Assembly (NCBI GenBank): GCA_017465055.1
Contig: JAFTWZ010000035.1
Span: forward strand, 1-64,000
Length of the DNA: 64,000 bases
From: Alistipes sp.
GTDB taxonomy: Bacteria > Bacteroidota > Bacteroidia > Bacteroidales > Rikenellaceae
Direction of reading: 5' to 3'
The notes below the pieces were generated by a model. It did not search any database and had not been told where the DNA came from. It worked only from the letters and a program-made list of their open reading frames with translations. How positions within the stretch are numbered: position 1 is the first letter of the stretch; each line of letters begins with the position of its first letter. This document shows, piece by piece, positions 34,803-44,756 of this stretch. The position numbers and the translations under genes are program-made.

Positions 34803-37520
34803 CTACTTGCGCTTCACCTCTACCTGCTCGTATCCCTCTATGATATCGCCAATCTTGATATCGTTGTACGACTCGATGTTCAGACCGCAATCCTGACCCA
34901 CAGTAACCTCCTTGACGTCGTCCTTGAAGCGGCGCAACGAGCCGAGCTTACCAGTGTAGATAACGATACCGTCGCGGATAACGCGGATAGGAGTGTTACG
35001 CTGCATCTTACCCTCGCGCACGATACATCCCGCAACAGTACCAACCTTCGAGATCTTGAAGGTCTCCATAACCTCCGTCGAGCATACTATCTCCTCCTTC
35101 ATCACTGGCTCGAGCATACCCTCGATAGCATCCTTAATCTCGTTGATGGCATCGTAGATGATCGAGTAGAGACGTATATCGATCTGCTCCTTCTCGGCAG
35201 CCTTACGCGCTGCAGCCGAAGGACGCACCTGGAAGCCCACGATGATGGCATTCGACGCTGCGGCGAGCAGTACGTCCGACTCCGAAATCTGACCTACGGC
35301 CGAGTGTATGACGTTAACCTGCACGGTCTCCTTCGAGAGCTTGATAAGTGAGCCTGTCATAGCCTCTACCGAGCCATCCACATCACCCTTGACGATGATG
35401 TTAAGCTCCTTAAATGAGCCGATGGCGATACGGCGGCCGATCTCGTCGAGCGTGACGTGCTTCTGGGTCATTATACCCTGCATACGCTGCAGCTGCTCGC
35501 GCTTGTTGGCTATCTCGCGTGCCGAGCGGTCGTCGTCCATAACGTTGAACGTGTCACCTGCCTGAGGAGCACCGTTAAGACCGAGCACCTGAACAGGTGT
35601 CGAAGGCCCTGCCTCCGTAACCTTGCGGCCATTCTCGTCGAACATAGCCTTCACGCGGCCAGTATATGTTCCCGAGAGGAGCACATCGCCCACGCGCAGC
35701 GTACCGTTCTGCACCATAATGGTAGCCACATAGCCACGACCCTTGTCCAACATCGACTCGATGACCGCACCCGATGCCTTGCGGTTAGGGTTAGCCTTAA
35801 GCTCGAGCATCTCGGCCTCGAGGAGCACCTTCTCGAGCAGCTTGTCGAGGTTCATACCCTTCTTTGCCGACACCTCCTGACACTGGTACTTACCGCCCCA
35901 GTCCTCGACGAGGTAGTTCATCTGCGAGAGCTGCTCGCGGATATGGTCGGCATTGGCCTGAGGCTTATCCATCTTGTTGATGGCAAACACCATAGGCACA
36001 CCTGCAGCCGAGGCGTGGTTGATAGCCTCGACGGTCTGAGGCATCACGCTGTCGTCGGCAGCCACGATGATGATAGCCACGTCGGTCATCTTAGCACCAC
36101 GGGCACGCATAGCCGTAAAGGCCTCGTGACCTGGGGTATCGAGGAACGTAATCTTCTGGCCGTTGAGCTCTACGGAGTAGGCACCGATGTGCTGTGTGAT
36201 ACCACCAGCCTCGCCAGCCGTTACGTTGGTCTTACGTATGTTATCCAGAAGCGATGTCTTACCGTGGTCTACGTGACCCATAACCGTCACGATAGGTGGG
36301 CGTGGCACGAGATCCTCGTCGCTGTCCTCGTCACTCTCGATAGCCTCCTGAATCTCTACCGACACGAACTCTACGGTAAAGCCGAACTCCTCGGCGACAA
36401 CAACCAAAGCCTCGGCGTCGAGACGCTGGTTGATAGATACCATAAGTCCGAGGTTCATACACGCCGAGATGACCTCCATAGGCGAGACGTTCATCATTGT
36501 AGCCAGCTCGCTTACGGTTACGAACTCCGTAACCTTAAGCACGCTGCGCTCCATCTCCTCGCGCTCGATCTCCTCGTTCATACGCTCGCGCACCTCCTCG
36601 CGCTTCTCCTTACGATACTTAGCGCCCTTCGACTTGGTGCCCTTAGCTGTGAGGCGTGCCAGCGTATCCTTAATCTGCTTTGATACCTCCTCGTCCGATA
36701 CCTCGGGGCGTACTACAGGCTTAGGCTGCTGCTTCTGCTGTTTCTTCTGCTTCTTCGATTGTGGCTGCTGGCCGCCCTGCTGGCCTCCCTGCTGCTGGCC
36801 ACCCTTATTTCCACCATTGCCACCCTTAGCGCCGTCGCCCTTAGCACTCTTGCCCTCTTTGGCGACGTTTACCTTCTCCTTGTCGAGGCGCTTACGCTTG
36901 TGCTTGCCTCCAGGCGTCATATTCGAGACGTCCATAGTGCCCAGAATCTTAGGGCCGTCGAGCTGTGCCACCTCGGGACGATATACCGAGTCGCGCTTAG
37001 GCTGTGCAGGCTCCTCTGCAGGCTTGGGCTCGGCCACAGGGGCAGGCTTAGGCTCTGGTTTGGGTTCTGGCTTAGATTCTGGTTTAGGCTCGGGCTTAGG
37101 TTCTGGCTTTGGCTCTGGTTTAACCTCAGGCTTAGGCTCAGGTTTAGGCTCCTCCTTTGAGGGCTTAGCGTCGAGGTCTATCTTGCCGAGAATCTTGGGG
37201 CCGCGCACCTCATCCTTGACGCGAATCACGCTGCTGCGTACTACGACCTCCTCCTCGTCCTTAGGTTTCTGACCCTGCGAGCTAATGCTCACAGTGCTCT
37301 TCTGCTGTATTCTTTCGCGCACAGCGTTACGCTCGTTGCCCGACTGGCGGTTACGACCAAACTCCTTCTCTAATGCGGCGTAGACCTCTTCGGTCACAAG
37401 TGACGAGGGCGAGCAGTCGCTCTGTAGGCCCTTGCGCTGCAGGAACTCGGCGAGGGTGTTAAATCCTACCTTGAACTCCTTAGCCACTTGTATAAGCCTT
37501 ATCTTCTTGCTGTTATCCAT
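34803..37520 (-). CDS. infB: Translation initiation factor IF-2
   Basis: A 905-residue GTPase that delivers fMet-tRNA to the 30S subunit. The N-terminal IF2N domain ([20 protein letters not shown]) is followed by a variable region with a long EPKP repeat at about 118-163 and a Gly/Gln-rich segment. The G domain starts at 415 (GHVDHGKTS), with DTPGHEA and NKMDKP; domains II-IV follow. Last gene of rimP-nusA-infB, 31 bp after nusA. The initiator tRNA it handles is encoded at 59953 in the same window. Confidence 0.97.
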   Translation of the reverse strand: MDNSKKIRLIQVAKEFKVGFNTLAEFLQRKGLQSDCSPSSLVTEEVYAALEKEFGRNRQSGNERNAVRERIQQKSTVSISSQGQKPKDEEEVVVRSSVIRVKDEVRGPKILGKIDLDAKPSKEEPKPEPKPEVKPEPKPEPKPEPKPESKPEPKPEPKPAPVAEPKPAEEPAQPKRDSVYRPEVAQLDGPKILGTMDVSNMTPGGKHKRKRLDKEKVNVAKEGKSAKGDGAKGGNGGNKGGQQQGGQQGGQQPQSKKQKKQQKQQPKPVVRPEVSDEEVSKQIKDTLARLTAKGTKSKGAKYRKEKREEVRERMNEEIEREEMERSVLKVTEFVTVSELATMMNVSPMEVISACMNLGLMVSINQRLDAEALVVVAEEFGFTVEFVSVEIQEAIESDEDSDEDLVPRPPIVTVMGHVDHGKTSLLDNIRKTNVTAGEAGGITQHIGAYSVELNGQKITFLDTPGHEAFTAMRARGAKMTDVAIIIVAADDSVMPQTVEAINHASAAGVPMVFAINKMDKPQANADHIREQLSQMNYLVEDWGGKYQCQEVSAKKGMNLDKLLEKVLLEAEMLELKANPNRKASGAVIESMLDKGRGYVATIMVQNGTLRVGDVLLSGTYTGRVKAMFDENGRKVTEAGPSTPVQVLGLNGAPQAGDTFNVMDDDRSAREIANKREQLQRMQGIMTQKHVTLDEIGRRIAIGSFKELNIIVKGDVDGSVEAMTGSLIKLSKETVQVNVIHSAVGQISESDVLLAAASNAIIVGFQVRPSAAARKAAEKEQIDIRLYSIIYDAINEIKDAIEGMLEPVMKEEIVCSTEVMETFKISKVGTVAGCIVREGKMQRNTPIRVIRDGIVIYTGKLGSLRRFKDDVKEVTVGQDCGLNIESYNDIKIGDIIEGYEQVEVKRK

Positions 37521-37551
37521 TCAATATCTCCTTTCATTAATCGTTATCAAC

Positions 37552-38781
37552 CTACTCGAACTCGGCCTTAAGTATGGACATTACCTGCTCTGCCTGCTCT
37601 ATCTCGAGGTCAGCACGCTGGGCTACCTGCTCTACCGAGAGCTCCAAGACGCTCTTTGCCGTGTCGCAGCCTGCGCTCTTCAGGGCGTCGATAATCCAAC
37701 CATCGATCTCGTCGGCAAACTCCGTAAGTGCTACGTCCTCCTCCTCAATCTCGCGATATACGTCGATGTCGTAGCCTGTGAGCATCTTCGAGAGACGGAT
37801 ATTCAGACCGCCCTTACCGATAGCCAACGATACCTCCTCGGGCTTGAGGTATACCGATGCTGTCTTACGCTCCTCGTCGATGGTTATCGACGATATCTTT
37901 GCAGGGTTGAGCGAGCGCTGAATCATTAGCGAGATGTTGGCGGTGTAGTTTACCACGTCGATATTCTCGTTGCGCAGCTCCTTGACGATGGTGTAGATAC
38001 GCGAGCCCTTCATACCTACGCAAGCACCTACTGGGTCGATGCGGTCGTCGTACGACTCTACGGCTACCTTAGCGCGCTCGCCAGGGATGCGGGCGATCTT
38101 CTTGATGGTGATAAGGCCGTCGAAAATCTCGGGTACCTCCTGCTCGAACAGGCGCTCGAGGAACTGGTTGTCGGTACGCGAGAGGATGATGCGTGGCTGG
38201 TTGTTGTTCATCTCTACCGACTTGACGATAGCCTTGATGGTGTCGCCCTTGCGGTAGAAGTCGTTAGGAATCTGCTCGCTCTTGGGCAGCACGAGGTCGT
38301 TCTCCTCGTCGTCGCGCACGAGCACCTCCTTCTTCCACACCTGGTATACCTCGCCCGTTACAATTTCGCCCACACGCTCCGAGTACTTCTCGAAGAGGGC
38401 AGCCTTCTCCAAGTCGAGGATGCGCGATGCGAGGTTCTGACGTAGCGACAATACGGCGCGGCGACCAAACTTCGTCATATCGATCTGGTCGACGTAGGTG
38501 TCGCCCACCTCGTAGGTTGCGTCGATAGCCTTAACATCCGATATAGCTATCTCGGTATTCTCGTTCTCGACCTCATCGTCCTCGACTACGGTGCGGTTAC
38601 GCCAAATCTCGAGGTCGCCCTTCTCGGGATTGATGATAACGTCGAAATTCTCGTCGCTCTCGAACTGCTTCTGCAGAGCGTGGCGAAAGACATCCTCCAA
38701 TACGCCGATGAGTGTGGCGTTGTCGATGCTCTTAAGCTCCTTGAACTCAGCAAAGTTGCTGATAAGATTAATGTACTTCAT
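37552..38781 (-). CDS. nusA: Transcription termination/antitermination factor NusA
   Basis: A 409-residue RNA polymerase-binding protein. Order: N-terminal polymerase-binding domain (about 1-130), S1 domain (EIVTGEVYQVWKKEVLV, about 138-200), KH1 and KH2 (GACVGMKGSRI and LAIGKGGLNIRL, about 230-345), then a short C-terminal helical part. It lacks the acidic repeats of gamma-proteobacterial NusA, as expected outside that group. Between rimP and infB. Confidence 0.95.
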   Translation of the reverse strand: MKYINLISNFAEFKELKSIDNATLIGVLEDVFRHALQKQFESDENFDVIINPEKGDLEIWRNRTVVEDDEVENENTEIAISDVKAIDATYEVGDTYVDQIDMTKFGRRAVLSLRQNLASRILDLEKAALFEKYSERVGEIVTGEVYQVWKKEVLVRDDEENDLVLPKSEQIPNDFYRKGDTIKAIVKSVEMNNNQPRIILSRTDNQFLERLFEQEVPEIFDGLITIKKIARIPGERAKVAVESYDDRIDPVGACVGMKGSRIYTIVKELRNENIDVVNYTANISLMIQRSLNPAKISSITIDEERKTASVYLKPEEVSLAIGKGGLNIRLSKMLTGYDIDVYREIEEEDVALTEFADEIDGWIIDALKSAGCDTAKSVLELSVEQVAQRADLEIEQAEQVMSILKAEFE

Positions 38782-38991
38782 CTGTCGTTTATATTTTGTT
38801 TTTGTTTTGTTTGCTATGTTATGGCTTACGCCTAAGGCTTCGGTGTCGTGCCGAGCTGGCGGTTGATGCCAATTCTCTTTCGAAAGGGTTGTGTGTGAAG
38901 GCGTTGAATCTGGAGTATACTCGGCCTATGTGAGCGCTTAGGCGGTATGCCCGACGTCGCAAATAGCTCTTTAAGGCGTTGTATAAGAGAG

Positions 38992-39459
38992 CTACTTAAA
39001 GTCTAAGTACTCCTTAACGTACTTAATCTCCTCCCACTTATACTCCTTAGTAACCTCGACGGTCTGCTTGCGCTTCTTACCCTCGACCACCTGCTTTTCC
39101 TCGTACGAGATTGTTATACCCTCGTCGTTAGCCTCGTCGAGCTTGGCCAATATCTTGATGCCATCCTTGAGCAGCACCTCTACCGAGCCACCCAATATCT
39201 TGCGGTACTGGCGCAGGAGCTTAAGCTCCGAGCCTATGCCTGCCGAGGCGACCAAGAGCGAGTAGTCCTCAACCTCGCGGTCCAACTCTGCCTCGATGGC
39301 GCGGTTAATCCTTGCGCAGTCGTCGAGCTTGACGGCCGTATCGCTGTCGATAAGTAGCTCGATCTCGCCCGCAGGCGAGGCCTTGCAGTCGACAACAAAC
39401 ATATCGCTGCCCTCGAGAATCTTTTCGGCAATCTCTATAACCTTCTGTGCTTCAATCAT
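38992..39459 (-). CDS. rimP: Ribosome maturation factor RimP
   Basis: A 155-residue 30S assembly factor. It has the two-domain RimP layout: an N-terminal alpha/beta domain (FVVDCKASPAGEIELLIDSD, DDCARINRAIEAEL) and a C-terminal Sm-like barrel. First gene of rimP-nusA-infB. A 210-bp gap to nusA carries a small hairpin (AGCTCTC / GAGAGCT region) but no gene. A repeat-rich leader precedes it. Confidence 0.9.
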   Translation of the reverse strand: MIEAQKVIEIAEKILEGSDMFVVDCKASPAGEIELLIDSDTAVKLDDCARINRAIEAELDREVEDYSLLVASAGIGSELKLLRQYRKILGGSVEVLLKDGIKILAKLDEANDEGITISYEEKQVVEGKKRKQTVEVTKEYKWEEIKYVKEYLDFK

Positions 39460-39469
39460 ATCTGTAAAT

Positions 39470-39610
39470 ATATATCCCTATTAAACGTAGCTCTATATCT
39501 CTGTTAAAAGTCGCTCAATATCTATATTAAACGTCTCCCATATAACCCTATTAAACGCCGCTCCTATATCTCTATTAACGCCGCTCTATATCCCTGTTAA
39601 ACGTAGCCCC
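39470..39610 (-). repeat. Six degenerate 23-bp repeats in the rimP leader
   Basis: Units of the form TATATCCCTATTAAACG followed by TAGCTC or CCGCTC (plus-strand reading) recur six times at about 23-bp spacing between the promoter and the rimP start. They would lie in the 5' untranslated RNA of the operon. No spacers, so not a CRISPR array. Confidence 0.75.
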
Positions 39611-39629
39611 CTGGCTATATCCACGAAAG

Positions 39630-39650
39630 AAGGGGACTGTTAGTCCCCTT
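39630..39650. promoter_or_regulatory. Leader hairpin of the rimP-nusA-infB operon
   Basis: AAGGGGACT-GTT-AGTCCCCTT, a perfect 9-bp stem about 20 nt downstream of the -7 box on the minus strand. It is near the 5' end of the operon transcript and could influence stability or early termination; the T-rich tail is absent. Confidence 0.5.
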
Positions 39651-39670
39651 ACTCTCGCGCTTTTACAGTG

Positions 39671-39678
39671 CAAAGATA
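39671..39678 (-). promoter_or_regulatory. -7 box of rimP-nusA-infB
   Basis: Minus-strand TATCTTTG, about 210 bp before the rimP ATG, giving a long leader. Confidence 0.6.
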
Positions 39679-39731
39679 TGTATAATTTTTATGTTTTACA
39701 ATAAATTACCCTTTTTTTCGCACTTTTTCGC

Positions 39732-41309
39732 TTAGCCGCGCATCTTGAGCCTTGAGAGTACATAGTCGCGGTCGATGCTCACGCAGCGTGGCGACTCCTC
39801 GTCCCTCTCGTCGGTCATCTCGTAGTAGAGCGGATTCAGCGTCTTCGATAGCAGCGACTTGACGTTGCGGAAGCCGAGCCCCGAGCGGTAGGCCTCCTCG
39901 GCGATGACACGCAGCGCCTCGTCGGTAAATTGTAGCTCGACGTTGCTGCGCAAGGCGTAGTCTACGTGGCTGTTGACGATGTTGCCTTTTGCCGACTTCA
40001 TAATCTCGAGGATGGTCTCGGAGGTGAGAGGGTTGAGCACCACAATCTCGCCTATGCGGCCTATGAGCTCGGGGATGTAGCCCCACTGCTTGAGGTCGTC
40101 GGCCGTGACCCTATCCATCACATTCGCCACCTCCGTTGCGGCACTATGGCCGTAGCCTATGCTACGCGAGATGTTGAGGCGGCGCTTGATGATGTCGTCG
40201 ATGCCCTGGAATGCTCCGTTGAAGACAATAAGGAGGTTGTCTACGGGGAGGTCTATGATGTTGGGCGCACCGGTCGAAATATTCATACCATTCTCGAGGT
40301 GGAGCGTATGGCCCACGTCCAAGAGCTTCATAATGTCGCGCATCATATCGTAGGCCTCGTCGAATTTGTTGTCCGAGACTAAGCGGCAACCATACTTGGT
40401 GATTTTGTCGGCCTCGTCGAGCACGATGACTGCGTACTTGAGCTTATCGACCGGTACGCCGTTGTTTACCTCGCGGGCTATCATATCCGATATGTGGAGG
40501 CCGCGCCATCCCGAGGGGCTCACCTCGGAGGTATTGATGAATATCACTGGACAGTCGCACATCTTACCCATTATGCGCAGTAGCTCGCTCTTGCCAACTC
40601 CCGTAGGGCCCATCATCAGTACCGACGATTTGATATTGCAGGTGTAGCCCTTCGCGGCGCTGTCGAGGTGCTGGAAGAAGGGCACGGCAAGCTGCTCGAT
40701 GGCCCTGTCCTGACCCTTGATATACTGCTTTACCAGATCGGCAAGGTCTTTGGCGCAGCGCACGGTGATGGGTAGCTGATCGGGCTCATTGACTCTTATT
40801 TGCCCGTTGCGCTCATAGGACTGATTATCGTCGTCATCGTCGTCGTCGTCATCATCGTCGTCATCACGCTCGAAGCCGATACTTGCCATATATTCAAGCA
40901 AATCCTCCTCCGAGGGTGGGCTGACCAGTCGGTCCTCATTGATATCGAGTAGTTCGGCGATAAAGTGAAAGTCGTCGTCCGAGAGGTCGTCGAACACCTC
41001 GGTCCACGCGTTGTGCCTATTGAGGATATAGTCCGATATATCCTCGCACTTGTCAACCTTTCTCTTGAGTCGCTTATCGATGTCCAAAAAGTCGGGACTT
41101 ATAAATTCTCGGGCGAGGAATTCCGATACAACCTGACAGAAGTCTATGTCGCCAGACCTCATAGCGATGTGGTCAAAAAGGAGTTTTATATCCTTAACCC
41201 TGGTCTGGTCGCTTAGAAACATCTTGGCGATGCTTCTGCGCGCCGTGTCGTCGAGTTTGAGATTCTCGGGCAATTTAATTCCGCAAAATGTTGTTGTAGT
41301 CATAGTCAT
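39732..41309 (-). CDS. ClpX-like AAA+ ATPase lacking the zinc-binding domain
   Basis: A 525-residue AAA+ protein. Walker A GPTGVGKS at 234-241, Walker B VLDEAD ending at 301, then a RRLNISRS segment and a ClpX-like C-terminal small domain. The pore-loop position has GWRG (267-270) where ClpX has GYVG, and IGYG (384-387) sits where ClpX carries its ClpP-binding IGF loop. Instead of the zinc finger, residues 1-230 are a unique helical region with an uninterrupted run of 13 Asp (149-161). It may unfold specific substrates, with or without ClpP. Not part of a visible operon; stop is 54 bp before the rimP promoter. Confidence 0.8.
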   Translation of the reverse strand: MTMTTTTFCGIKLPENLKLDDTARRSIAKMFLSDQTRVKDIKLLFDHIAMRSGDIDFCQVVSEFLAREFISPDFLDIDKRLKRKVDKCEDISDYILNRHNAWTEVFDDLSDDDFHFIAELLDINEDRLVSPPSEEDLLEYMASIGFERDDDDDDDDDDDDDNQSYERNGQIRVNEPDQLPITVRCAKDLADLVKQYIKGQDRAIEQLAVPFFQHLDSAAKGYTCNIKSSVLMMGPTGVGKSELLRIMGKMCDCPVIFINTSEVSPSGWRGLHISDMIAREVNNGVPVDKLKYAVIVLDEADKITKYGCRLVSDNKFDEAYDMMRDIMKLLDVGHTLHLENGMNISTGAPNIIDLPVDNLLIVFNGAFQGIDDIIKRRLNISRSIGYGHSAATEVANVMDRVTADDLKQWGYIPELIGRIGEIVVLNPLTSETILEIMKSAKGNIVNSHVDYALRSNVELQFTDEALRVIAEEAYRSGLGFRNVKSLLSKTLNPLYYEMTDERDEESPRCVSIDRDYVLSRLKMRG

Positions 41310-41332
41310 ATATATTTTAATAATGTGTGATA

Positions 41333-41407
41333 CTAATTTATAGGCTCTTCCTTAATGTATTGATAGTACTTGTTTTCAATATATGTGAGAAGTTTCTCCA
41401 TTGTCAT
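41333..41407 (-). pseudogene. Short open frame, possible gene remnant
   Basis: From ATG at 41407 the minus strand encodes 24 residues (MTMEKLLTYIENKYYQYIKE and four more). The same frame stays open upstream for about 20 more protein-like codons (DTLTLNYWDGQVC) back to a TAA, without a good start. It could be the 3' remnant of a decayed gene or a short leader peptide for the ClpX-like gene 23 bp downstream. The rest of 41408-41760 shows no supported gene. Confidence 0.3.
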
Positions 41408-41764
41408 ACACACCTGTCCATCCCAATAGTTAAGTGTTAGTGTGTCTATATTGTCTGCGGTAGGCTGTTATGGGGTGCGCTACTGCTGCTGATAACCTCT
41501 CTTATTGGTCTCTTAGCAATATGTAGAGTGCTCTGGCAGTGCTCTTCTATCATCACCGTTAAAAAAATATCCACTATAGCCTCGACGCTTGCAGAGAGTT
41601 TAAGGAGTTGAGCAACGACACTTTAACGCTCGGAGCATCCTGCCCTCTTAGGATTCACTCAAAATAGGTCACGTGCCAGCCTTCGATGCGGTCGCCACGA
41701 GTCTGAAGCCCCTGCCGTAGTGACTTAATAGATAGCTGCTGAGGCACGATTCTATCATCTGAAA

Positions 41765-41806
41765 CAAAAAAAGTAGAGGGCCTAAAGGTTTTACCCTTTA
41801 AGCCCC
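41765..41806 (-). terminator. Terminator of the eight-gene exported-protein operon
   Basis: On the minus strand: GGGCTTAAAGG, a GTAAAA loop, CCTTTAGGCCC, then CTCTACTTTTTTT. It lies about 25 bp after the stop of the last operon gene. Confidence 0.75.
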
Positions 41807-41832
41807 CTAAGCAGAATCGCTCGACGAGGTTA

Positions 41833-44259
41833 CTACATCTCGACTACTCCCTTGCCTCCTGCAAAGTAGCTGTGGATGTTTACCTTGCCTGCCGTGTCGA
41901 GGATGACCATAACGACAATGTCGCCACCAAACGAGTTGTCATACTTTAGCAGTGCCTCGTACTTTGGGTTAAACGAATTTGAAAGGTCATCGACATACTT
42001 ATAGGCCACTCCCTCCGTGACGCTCTTTACCGAGCCGAGAACCTTGCCCGTCTCGGCATACTCCGCAAGGTTGGCCTTAACACGACTCTCAATTTCATCA
42101 ATCATACAACTTGAAAGACGCATAAACCACACCTTATCTACATTCGAGCTAAACTCCGTAGCTGTGAGGGTGACGCTGACACGCTCATCAACCTCGCTTA
42201 TCTCCGATGCGGTAAGTACTGCTGTGCCTGTGCCGTAGTAGCTCAGCGTGCCCTCCTCAACTACCTCCTCGATAGTGGTGTAGTAGTCGGTGTCGTAGCC
42301 TGCCATACGCGATACGCATACTATCGGGCCAGCGTGACCGGTAGAGTCTAAGGCCGAGGCGTAGATGTAGTAGTTGTCGCCAGGGTGGTAGATGTCGATT
42401 TGTGCGGTAGCTACGCCATCGACAATAGCGTACTCCTCGCGGTAGTTCTGGTAGCCATCGGCATCCATCACATAGTCGAGATTGTCGGCGTAAGCCGAGT
42501 GGTCTGCCGTGGGAGCGGCGTAGATGCGCACCTTAGTAGCGTTAGCGTCGGGCGTAACCTTCACGGTAAGTGTCTCGTGCGAGGTCTGAGCCTCGATTGT
42601 AGCTGCCGTAATCTGAGCAGTGCCCGTAAGCGTAGGACGCTTGGTGGTAAACGAGTTGTATGCCACCTGGCCAATCTTACCCGCATTGATAGCTATAGCA
42701 TAGGCGTAGTACTTGTGGTCAATCTCGAGGCGGTTGTTGAGTGTGGTTGTGATAGGCTCGGTGTATACCGTAGGTACAGCCTGTACCGTGGTGGCAAAGA
42801 AACTCTTAATCTCATCGTCCGTAGCATCTTCAAACACGAATGGGTTGTCGGTGTCGCTATCGGCGATTGTGGGGTCATACAGGCCAAAGAGCACCTTGCA
42901 AGGAGCGTCGGCGGTTACGGTAGCCGAGGCCGAGGTCTCGGTAATCTCGTTCATCGCGATGGTAATGCCCAGGTCGCCGTTAATTTCGGCCTTAGGGATT
43001 ATCACCTCCTTAGTTACCACGTTGTAGTTACCATCGGCATCCTCGCCATATACTGCTATGGTAAACGACGTGTCGGGGAGAAGTATAATACCAGCATTCT
43101 CGTCGCTATCGGTGCGTGAATTGCGCACAAGGTCCTGCTCGGAGAAGGTGCGGCTCTCGGTAGCTGAGTTAAAGACCGCAAAGGGGTAGCTCGGGTCGGG
43201 ATTAAGTGACGCCTGTGCCTGCTCGATAAATAGGTTGCGGTCGAAGGCCGAGGTGTGCACAGCGCCTGCCACGTAGCGCACGCAGTGCTCCTTTTTCGTA
43301 ACCACGGCGTCGAGCGTGTAGGCCGTAAGGTTCTCAATGGCGATATCTGCCACAGGGCTGATAACCGTAAACTCTACCACCGTAGGCTCGTTTGCAACAT
43401 CGGCCTTGTTTGCGGCCACAAACTCGAAGGTGTAGGCTACGTCGTACTCCACCTTGAAACTAACGCTCTTAGGCTCGGCGCCCTCCTCGCGTGTAGACTC
43501 TCCATCCTTTGTGCCCCAGAACCAGTGGTCGGTATCCTCCGAAGGGGTAACCTTGAACGTAACCTCCATCTTTGTATCGTCAAACTGTGGCTTTGAGACG
43601 CTGATGGTCGGCACAGATAGTTCGAAATAATACTCCTTAGCGACCTCATCGCTCTGAATCGCATCGCACTCGGCATATACGCAAAGCTCGTATCGCTTGT
43701 TCCACTGGTAGGGTAGTGCGAGGGTGGTCTCGGTGTTGCCCTCCACCTTCGTGTACTCGCCCTTTGTGCTCTCGGTGTCGTATGCCACCCAGTACCACGC
43801 CTCTACGGCCTTCGAGGGGTATATCGTGACCTCTACCTCATCATCGGCATTTAGCGTAATCTCGCCAATAGAGATCGATACCTCGCCATCGGGCATAGCG
43901 CAGAATCGCTTCTCGGCAGTGTCGCTCTTGCCCGCCTTATTCTCGGCATAGGCCTTGATGGTGTACTCTACGCCGTAGCTCGCGGTAAACTCAACCTCCT
44001 GTGCCGCAGAGCCATCAACCTTTGTAAATGCCTCGTCCAAAGTGTCAAAGCCACCATCAACCCTCCAGTACCACGCCGTAGCGTCGGTCGAGGGGGCAAT
44101 CATAACCTTCACGACCATACTCTCTGCGTCGAACTCTGGCTCCATAATGCCAATCGTTGGCTTGTTTACTGGGGTCTCCGTAGGCTCCTTGTCGCAACTC
44201 CACGATGCGAGGGCTACGATAGCTACAAGTGCGGTAGCCATTAGCTGTCTTAGTCTCAT
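41833..44259 (-). CDS. Large lipoprotein with tandem Ig/Fn3-like repeats
   Basis: An 808-residue lipoprotein (lipobox ASWSC, Cys22, then DKEPTE). Residues about 35-310 hold three related units of about 90 residues, each with a WYW or WFW motif: DATAWYWRVDGG, AVEAWYWVAYDTES and DTDHWFWGTKDGES, preceded by strands like EVEVTIYPSK. The rest continues with beta-sandwich-like segments (VKVTPDANATKVRIYAA). These look like Fn3/Ig-type extracellular modules. Last gene of the operon, 12 bp after the 160-residue lipoprotein gene. Surface-exposed role inferred; no ligand known. Confidence 0.78.
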   Translation of the reverse strand: MRLRQLMATALVAIVALASWSCDKEPTETPVNKPTIGIMEPEFDAESMVVKVMIAPSTDATAWYWRVDGGFDTLDEAFTKVDGSAAQEVEFTASYGVEYTIKAYAENKAGKSDTAEKRFCAMPDGEVSISIGEITLNADDEVEVTIYPSKAVEAWYWVAYDTESTKGEYTKVEGNTETTLALPYQWNKRYELCVYAECDAIQSDEVAKEYYFELSVPTISVSKPQFDDTKMEVTFKVTPSEDTDHWFWGTKDGESTREEGAEPKSVSFKVEYDVAYTFEFVAANKADVANEPTVVEFTVISPVADIAIENLTAYTLDAVVTKKEHCVRYVAGAVHTSAFDRNLFIEQAQASLNPDPSYPFAVFNSATESRTFSEQDLVRNSRTDSDENAGIILLPDTSFTIAVYGEDADGNYNVVTKEVIIPKAEINGDLGITIAMNEITETSASATVTADAPCKVLFGLYDPTIADSDTDNPFVFEDATDDEIKSFFATTVQAVPTVYTEPITTTLNNRLEIDHKYYAYAIAINAGKIGQVAYNSFTTKRPTLTGTAQITAATIEAQTSHETLTVKVTPDANATKVRIYAAPTADHSAYADNLDYVMDADGYQNYREEYAIVDGVATAQIDIYHPGDNYYIYASALDSTGHAGPIVCVSRMAGYDTDYYTTIEEVVEEGTLSYYGTGTAVLTASEISEVDERVSVTLTATEFSSNVDKVWFMRLSSCMIDEIESRVKANLAEYAETGKVLGSVKSVTEGVAYKYVDDLSNSFNPKYEALLKYDNSFGGDIVVMVILDTAGKVNIHSYFAGGKGVVEM

Positions 44260-44271
44260 AATTGTATTGTG

Positions 44272-44754
44272 TTAATTGTTAAACTCTTCGGGTATCTCCA
44301 TCGCAAAGACAAAATCGAGGCAGGTAGTCGTCGTGCGCGACCTCCACTGAAGCCTCTCGCCCGGGAACAACGCCACGCGATACTCCTCGTTCCAGTCGCC
44401 AGCGCCATTGTCGTAGCTACCACTGAGGGTGTACGAGCCATCCTCCTCGGTCACGAGGCTATAGCTACCCGTCCTAAGGCGCGGATACATCGAGCCTATG
44501 TTGTCGAGCATCTTGTAGCGATGCGACACTTTGCCGTTATCAAGTTTCGTGTTATCAAACTCTATATATAGCTCCGTGTCGTCGAATATCTCAACACCGT
44601 TGAGGTGCGTGAGCCTCCAGCACCCCTCTAAGTCGTTGTAGGTAATCTCTAATTCGGGCACTGGATTATCCTCTACGGGCACTGGCTTCTCGCACGACGT
44701 AAGAGTCGCCGTAATAGCCATAGCTGCCAAAAGTGTAAGTCTAATAAGTCTCAT
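44272..44754 (-). CDS. Small lipocalin-like lipoprotein
   Basis: A 160-residue lipoprotein (lipobox LTSC, Cys21). After a Pro-rich linker comes LEGCWRLTHLNGVEIF, the typical opening of a lipocalin-like domain (GxW), followed by alternating strands ending in RLQWRSRTTTTCLDFVF. Function unknown; lies 2 bp from the DUF1573 gene and 12 bp from the last gene. Confidence 0.7.
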   Translation of the reverse strand: MRLIRLTLLAAMAITATLTSCEKPVPVEDNPVPELEITYNDLEGCWRLTHLNGVEIFDDTELYIEFDNTKLDNGKVSHRYKMLDNIGSMYPRLRTGSYSLVTEEDGSYTLSGSYDNGAGDWNEEYRVALFPGERLQWRSRTTTTCLDFVFAMEIPEEFNN

Positions 44755-44756
44755 AT

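Noticed and set aside
35457..37272. Long plus-strand frames (408 and 280 codons) antisense to infB
   Set aside because: Shadow frames of the codon-biased infB gene; low-complexity translations mirror its EPKP and Gln/Gly repeats.
39470..39610. Six 23-bp repeats considered as a CRISPR array
   Set aside because: Units abut without unique spacers, are degenerate, and no cas genes are present. The 88-bp repeats at 19270 fail for the same reason.
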